Source: Shewanella amazonensis SB2B (lineage in GTDB: Bacteria > Pseudomonadota > Gammaproteobacteria > Enterobacterales > Shewanellaceae). Taken from it: a stretch of 64,000 nucleotides of DNA. Of the stretch, positions 59,598 through 64,000 are shown piece after piece (positions within the stretch are counted from its first letter, which is position 1; every line of letters begins with the position of its first letter). Made by a program: the position numbers and the translations under genes. The notes under the pieces are model-generated. The model was not told where the DNA came from. It saw nothing but the letters and a program-made list of their open reading frames with translations, and searched no databases. The stretch is from assembly GCF_000015245.1 (NCBI RefSeq), contig NC_008700.1, positions 4,042,501 to 4,106,500 on the forward strand. Direction: 5' to 3'.

Positions 59598-59948
59598 ATG
59601 AAAACACTGATTGGCCTGTTTTTGGCCGCCCTTTTATCTGTCACTCTGTCCGTTGACGCCCAGGCGACACCTGCCCATGAGCATCACGCCCACCAGGCAA
59701 CCGCCGCCGAAGCAAGCCATGCCTGCCCCATGCATCCTGACGTTACCGGTAAAGCCGGCGACAGCTGCCCCAAGTGCGGCATGGACTTGGAAGCAAAGCA
59801 TACCCACGCCTGCCCTATGCATCCGAAAGTAACCGGTGCTGCCGGTGATTCCTGCCCAGACTGCGGCATGGATCTCGAGCCGGTTGCCGCCAAGGGCGAG
59901 CACTGCGCCAACTGTCCTAAAAAAGCCATGAACCATCAGCATCACTGA
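59598..59948 (+). CDS. Exported protein with two heavy-metal-binding domain (HMBD) repeats
   Basis: 116 residues. The signal peptide MKTLIGLFLAALLSVTLSVDAQA is followed by a His-rich linker (HEHHAHQ) and two HMBD units: CPMHPDVTGKAGDSCPKCGMDL and CPMHPKVTGAAGDSCPDCGMDL (each quoted by position; about residues 43-64 and 73-94). The C terminus adds CANCPKKAMNHQHH. HMBD modules are usually found fused to CusB or Cu-ATPases, so this is a free-standing periplasmic metal-binding protein, likely delivering Cu(I)/Ag(I) to the Cus pump. Confidence 0.85.
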   Translation: MKTLIGLFLAALLSVTLSVDAQATPAHEHHAHQATAAEASHACPMHPDVTGKAGDSCPKCGMDLEAKHTHACPMHPKVTGAAGDSCPDCGMDLEPVAAKGEHCANCPKKAMNHQHH

Positions 59949-59976
59949 CAGGCCAAGGGTGGAAATGAGGTTTACT

Positions 59977-61557
59977 ATGAACACGAAAAAGCAAAAAAGT
60001 GCCCTGCTGCTGATGGGTGCCAGTCTGGCATTCGGTCCCGGCATGCCTGCCATGGTATTGGCTGAAAGCCCACAGCAGTCTCCCGCATCGGAGGCCGCAG
60101 CAGCCGCCGTTTATCACTGCCCCATGCATCCCGAGGTAGAAAGCCACGAGCCGGGGCGCTGTCCCAAGTGCAAGATGTTTCTGGTACCCGGTGCAGGCAT
60201 CTCTGGCCAGTCCAGCGAGCCCTTGGCTGAGGCGCACAAGACCTATATTTGCCCCATGCATCCCGAAGTGGAAAGTCATGAACCCGGCCGTTGTCCCAAG
60301 TGCAACATGTTCCTCGTTGAAAAAGAAGAGGAAGAAGAGGCTGACCCTCAGCCAGAGCATAAGTCGACGGAAGATCACAGCGCCCATCTGGCCGCACAAA
60401 ACGATATTTTCGCCACCCCTGCAGCCAGTCCAATCGACGGTGGCAAGGTCAAATATGTGTGCCCCATGCACGCCCATATCATCAGCGATGAGCCCGGCAC
60501 CTGCCCCATCTGCGGTATGGACCTCGAGAAGGTAGAACTCGGCGGGGGCCAGGAGGTTCTGGTCGACGTATCCGGTGGCATGCAGCAGGCACTGGCGCTC
60601 AGGGTTGCCAAAGCCGAACGCCAAACCCTGTGGAAATTTGTCGATACCGTTGGCCAAATCGAATACGACGAGCGCCAAATCCACCATGTGCACGCCCGCC
60701 TGAACGGTTGGATTGAAACCCTCAAGGTCAATGCCGTTGGTGACAAAGTCAGTAAAGGGCAATTGCTGTACGAAATCTATTCGCCGGATCTGGTTAACGC
60801 TCAGGATGACTATCTGCTTGCACTGGATACCGTTAAAAAATCCGGTGATTCAGGTCGTTACAAAGAGTTGCTGCGAAAAGCCAGTCTGCGACTTGAACTG
60901 CTCGGCATGAATGAGGCGCAAATCAAAGAGCTTGCCAAAACCCAAACGACCCAATATCGGGTGCCCTTCTACGCCCGCCAGGATGGGGTGATCACCACCC
61001 TGAATACCCGTGAAGGCATGTACATTCAACCCATGAGCGAAGTGCTCGCCCTGACAGACATCAGCAAGGTATGGGTCATAGCCGACGTATTCGAAAATGA
61101 GCAGAGCTGGCTCAAAGTAGGTCAGCCCGCCGAAGTGGCGGTACCTGCCATGGGGCTCAGCGGCATCAAAGGCACCATAGATTATATTTATCCCGAGCTG
61201 GACCCTGTCACCCGCAGCCTGCGGGTACGGGTAGTGCTGGACAACCCAAACCAACAGCTGCGCCCCAATACGCTCGCCAAGGTCAAACTTTATGGCGGGC
61301 CCGAGCGAGACGTTCTGACCATTCCCCAGGAAGCGTTGATTCAAACGGGTAAGGAAAACAGGGTGATAGTTCGCACCGCAGATAACAGCTTTGCCGCCCG
61401 CCAGGTCACTGTCGGCATGTATTCCCAGGGCAAGGTTGAGGTGCTGTCTGGTCTGAGTGACGGTGAAGAAGTCGTGACATCCGGGCAGTTTTTGCTGGAC
61501 TCCGAAGCCAGTCTCAAGGGCAGCCTGATGCGCCTTGGCAGCGGCCATCAGCACTAA
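59977..61557 (+). CDS. cusB: RND efflux periplasmic adaptor (CusB-type) with three N-terminal HMBD repeats
   Basis: 526 residues, against about 400 for E. coli CusB. The signal peptide (MNTKKQKSALLLMGASLAFG and on) is followed by three HMBD modules starting YHCPMHPEVESHEPG, YICPMHPEVESHEPG and YVCPMHAHIISDEPG. An acidic linker (EKEEEEEADPQPEHKSTE) lies after the second. The membrane-fusion core then has HARLNGWIETLKVNAVGDKVSKGQLL and IWVIADVFENE-like VWVIADVFENEQ. It links the inner-membrane pump to an outer-membrane channel. ATG 59977 has GAGG upstream; a GTG 18 bp earlier is less likely. It is followed 9 bp later by cusA. Confidence 0.92.
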   Translation: MNTKKQKSALLLMGASLAFGPGMPAMVLAESPQQSPASEAAAAAVYHCPMHPEVESHEPGRCPKCKMFLVPGAGISGQSSEPLAEAHKTYICPMHPEVESHEPGRCPKCNMFLVEKEEEEEADPQPEHKSTEDHSAHLAAQNDIFATPAASPIDGGKVKYVCPMHAHIISDEPGTCPICGMDLEKVELGGGQEVLVDVSGGMQQALALRVAKAERQTLWKFVDTVGQIEYDERQIHHVHARLNGWIETLKVNAVGDKVSKGQLLYEIYSPDLVNAQDDYLLALDTVKKSGDSGRYKELLRKASLRLELLGMNEAQIKELAKTQTTQYRVPFYARQDGVITTLNTREGMYIQPMSEVLALTDISKVWVIADVFENEQSWLKVGQPAEVAVPAMGLSGIKGTIDYIYPELDPVTRSLRVRVVLDNPNQQLRPNTLAKVKLYGGPERDVLTIPQEALIQTGKENRVIVRTADNSFAARQVTVGMYSQGKVEVLSGLSDGEEVVTSGQFLLDSEASLKGSLMRLGSGHQH

Positions 61558-61566
61558 GGAGGCCTT

Positions 61567-64000
61567 ATGTTGGATTACATTATCAAGTCTTCTATCCGCC
61601 AGCGATTTATGGTGCTGGTGGTGGCGCTGATGGTGACCCTTTGGGGCATTACAGAACTTAAACGCACACCGCTGGATGCACTGCCGGACTTATCTGACGT
61701 GCAGGTGATCATCAAAACCAGCTTCCCCGGGCAAGCGCCACAGCTGGTGGAAGAGCAGGTTACCTATCCCCTGTCCACTGCCATGCTGGCTGTGCCGGGG
61801 GCCAAGACCGTACGGGGCTTCTCCATGTTTGGAGACTCCTACGTTTATGTGATTTTTGAAGACGGCACCGATATTTACTGGGCCCGCTCGCGGGTGCTGG
61901 AATACTTAAGCCAGGTACGCACCCGGCTGCCAGCCGGGGTTGAGCCGTCCCTCGGCCCCGACGCTTCCGGTGTAGGCTGGGTATATGAATACGCCCTTGT
62001 CGACCGAAGTGGCAACCTGGACCTGTCACAACTCAAGAGCTTGCAGGACTGGTACCTGAAGCTGGAACTGCAAAGTGTTGAAGGTGTGTCTGAAGTGGCA
62101 ACCGTCGGCGGCATGGAGCAGACTTACCAAATCGTGCTGGAGCCCGACAAGCTGGCTATCTATAAGCTCGACATCGCCACCATCAAGGCCGCCATCACCC
62201 GCGCCAACAGCGAGGCCGGTGGCAGTGTGGTGGAAATGGCCGAAGCCGAGTACATGGTGCGAGCCAAAGGCTACCGCCAAACGCTGGATGACTTCAGGGA
62301 AATCCCCCTTGGGATCACCACAGGTGCCGGCACGCCGCTGTTGCTTAAAGATGTGGCCACCATTCGCAAGGGCCCGGCATCCCGCCGTGGCATCGCCGAA
62401 CTCGACGGCGAAGGCGAGGTGGTGGGGGGTATTATCGTGATGCGTTACGGTGAAAATGCCCTGGCCACCATAGATGCGGTCAAAGCCAAGCTGGACGAAC
62501 TCAAGGCAGGTTTACCTGATGGCGTCGAGATTGTGCCTACCTACGATCGTTCGCAGCTCATCCAAAACTCGGTGGACAACCTGCTCACCAAGGTGGTCGA
62601 AGAGATGCTGGTAGTGGGCTTGGTGTGCCTGCTGTTTTTGCTGCACGCCCGCTCGACCCTGGTGGCCGTGTTTACCCTGCCATTGTCGATTCTTATCGCT
62701 TTTATTGTGATGAATCACATGGGCATCAATGCCAACATCATGAGTCTTGGTGGTATTGCTATCGCCATTGGTGCCGTGGTGGACGGCGCCATTGTGATGA
62801 TTGAAAACCTGCACAAGCACCTGGAGCACTTCAAACGGCAACATGAACGCGAGCCAAGCACCCGCGAGCACTGGGAAGTCGTGACCCAGGCATCGCTGGA
62901 AGTGGGGCCCGCGCTGTTTTTCTCGCTGCTGATTATTACCCTGAGCTTTATTCCTGTGTTTGCGCTGGAAGCTCAGGAAGGCCGTCTGTTTGCCCCCCTC
63001 GCCTACACCAAAACCTTTGCCATGGCCGCAGCCTCAGTGCTGGCCATTACTTTGGTGCCGGTGCTCATGGGCTATTTTATCCGCGGTAAAATCCCGTCGG
63101 AGGAAGCCAACCCCATCAGTCGCTTTTTGATTGCTCTGTATAAACCCGCGCTGAACAAAGTATTGGCCTTCCCCAAGTTGACCTTGTTGGTTGCGCTCCT
63201 GGCACTGGCCAGTGTGGTGTATCCGGCAAGCCGAATGGGCAGTGAATTTATGCCCGAACTGGAAGAAGGGGATTTGTTGTACATGCCCACGGCCCTGCCG
63301 GGGATAAGCGCGGGCAAGGCCGCCGAAATACTGCAGCAAACTGACAGGCTGATAAAAACCGTGCCTGAAGTGGCCAGAGTGTTCGGCAAAATTGGCCGCG
63401 CCGAAACCGCCACGGATCCGGCGCCACTGACCATGCTGGAAACCACCATCATGCTCAAGCCTCGGCAGGAATGGCGTGAAGGCATCAATCTGAACGATAT
63501 CGTGGATGAACTGCAGCGTACCGTGAAGGTACCAGGGCTCACCAATGCCTGGGTGCAACCCATCAAAACCCGCATCGACATGCTCTCTACCGGCATAAAA
63601 ACGCCGGTGGGCATCAAGATAACCGGGGCCAATGTGGACGAGTTGCAGCAAATTGGTGCCAACGTCGAGGCCATTCTGGCCGCATTGCCCAACACCCGTT
63701 CCGCTTACGCAGAACGGGCCGGTGGAGGACGCTATATCGACATCGCACCCAAGCTGGATGTAGCCTCCCGCTACGGCATGACCCTCAACGACATCCAGGA
63801 CGTGGTGCGCTACGCCATTGGTGGCATGAATGTAGGTGAGTCAGTGCAGGGCGCCGAACGCTATCCCATCAACCTGCGTTACCCACGGGAACTGCGCGAC
63901 AGCCTGGAAAAACTGCGGGCATTGCCGGTTATCACCAAATCAGGGCACTATCTGCCTTTGGGCAATCTCGCTGACATCCAAATCAGCGATGGCCCTCCGA
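61567..64000 (+). CDS. cusA: CusA-type heavy-metal RND efflux pump (3' end beyond window)
   Basis: 811 residues are visible of about 1040. It starts MLDYIIKSSIRQRFMVLVVAL with strong AGGAGG. Heavy-metal RND features include TPLDALPDLSDVQVIIKT, the charged TM4-type segment GGIAIAIGAVVDGAIVMIEN, and periplasmic segments ATDPAPLTMLETTIMLKP and TRIDMLSTGIKTPVGIK. The Met in these last two appear to match the copper-binding methionines of E. coli CusA (alignment from memory). It exports Cu(I)/Ag(I) by proton antiport. No outer-membrane cusC gene is seen upstream in the operon. Confidence 0.94.
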   Translation, partial: MLDYIIKSSIRQRFMVLVVALMVTLWGITELKRTPLDALPDLSDVQVIIKTSFPGQAPQLVEEQVTYPLSTAMLAVPGAKTVRGFSMFGDSYVYVIFEDGTDIYWARSRVLEYLSQVRTRLPAGVEPSLGPDASGVGWVYEYALVDRSGNLDLSQLKSLQDWYLKLELQSVEGVSEVATVGGMEQTYQIVLEPDKLAIYKLDIATIKAAITRANSEAGGSVVEMAEAEYMVRAKGYRQTLDDFREIPLGITTGAGTPLLLKDVATIRKGPASRRGIAELDGEGEVVGGIIVMRYGENALATIDAVKAKLDELKAGLPDGVEIVPTYDRSQLIQNSVDNLLTKVVEEMLVVGLVCLLFLLHARSTLVAVFTLPLSILIAFIVMNHMGINANIMSLGGIAIAIGAVVDGAIVMIENLHKHLEHFKRQHEREPSTREHWEVVTQASLEVGPALFFSLLIITLSFIPVFALEAQEGRLFAPLAYTKTFAMAAASVLAITLVPVLMGYFIRGKIPSEEANPISRFLIALYKPALNKVLAFPKLTLLVALLALASVVYPASRMGSEFMPELEEGDLLYMPTALPGISAGKAAEILQQTDRLIKTVPEVARVFGKIGRAETATDPAPLTMLETTIMLKPRQEWREGINLNDIVDELQRTVKVPGLTNAWVQPIKTRIDMLSTGIKTPVGIKITGANVDELQQIGANVEAILAALPNTRSAYAERAGGGRYIDIAPKLDVASRYGMTLNDIQDVVRYAIGGMNVGESVQGAERYPINLRYPRELRDSLEKLRALPVITKSGHYLPLGNLADIQISDGPP

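Overview
The window reads as chromosome of a marine or aquatic gammaproteobacterium of the genus Shewanella. The evidence is a CymA-type tetraheme quinol dehydrogenase (58053-58616), gene blocks in the order typical of that genus (typA/glnA/ntrBC, menDHCE, rpoH-ftsXEY-rsmD), a PrnB-like/kynureninase-like gene pair, and fairly GC-rich coding sequence. The species assignment is inference from protein similarity recalled from memory; no search was run. Almost everything is ordinary core chromosome. The only recognisable mobile element is one IS200/IS605-type insertion, at 51.8-52.4 kb. No tRNA, rRNA, CRISPR array or prophage was seen.

Layout. 0-3.7 kb: typA (cut by the left edge) and glnA, divergent, with an NtrC/sigma-54 regulatory region between them. 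3.8-6.7 kb: a two-gene operon (PrnB-like heme protein and kynureninase-like PLP enzyme) divergent from an Lrp/AsnC regulator. 6.8-10.4 kb: a zinc-ribbon protein, an S51-type peptidase and ovoA (ovothiol synthesis). 10.6-13.4 kb: an AbgT-family transporter, ppnP and a small DUF4124 protein. 13.4-16.0 kb: glnL-glnG (ntrB-ntrC), preceded by two perfect overlapping NtrC palindromes. 16-21.3 kb: two paralogous outer-membrane barrels, a FieF-type cation exporter, and a Spy/CpxP-like chaperone divergent from cpxRA with clear CpxR boxes between. 21.3-25 kb: an AcoR-type sigma-54 activator divergent from an ExaC/AldB aldehyde dehydrogenase. 25-29.5 kb: a tightly overlapped xdhC-mocA-iorA-iorB-like molybdenum hydroxylase operon. 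29.5-46.4 kb: trmL, two M16 peptidases, methyltransferases, tapT, a Bcr-type efflux pump with a LysR regulator, a DUF4145/Sel1 protein, DUF2780, TerB-like and HDOD proteins, an orphan TonB-like protein, and yjeH with an Lrp-type regulator. 46.7-51.8 kb: menD-menH-menC-menE. 51.8-58 kb: IS200-like tnpA, rpoH, ftsX, ftsE, ftsY (with a 126-bp in-frame tandem repeat) and rsmD with a DUF1145 gene. 58-64 kb: cymA, then a copper/silver efflux operon with five heavy-metal-binding repeats in two proteins, running off the right edge inside cusA.

How parts connect. Nitrogen: glnA, glnL and glnG are separated by about 10 kb but share NtrC-type sites (GCAC-N7-GTGC). Respiration: menDHCE makes menaquinone, and CymA oxidises menaquinol to feed anaerobic periplasmic reductases. 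Envelope and metal stress: CpxRA/Spy, FieF and Cus lie in the same window. The least understood locus is the PrnB-like/kynureninase-like/Lrp cluster. It looks like an uncharacterised tryptophan- or indole-type degradation or modification route and is my best candidate for undescribed biology. Start codons were chosen by ribosome-binding site, signal peptide and family alignment; several differ from the longest possible reading frame.
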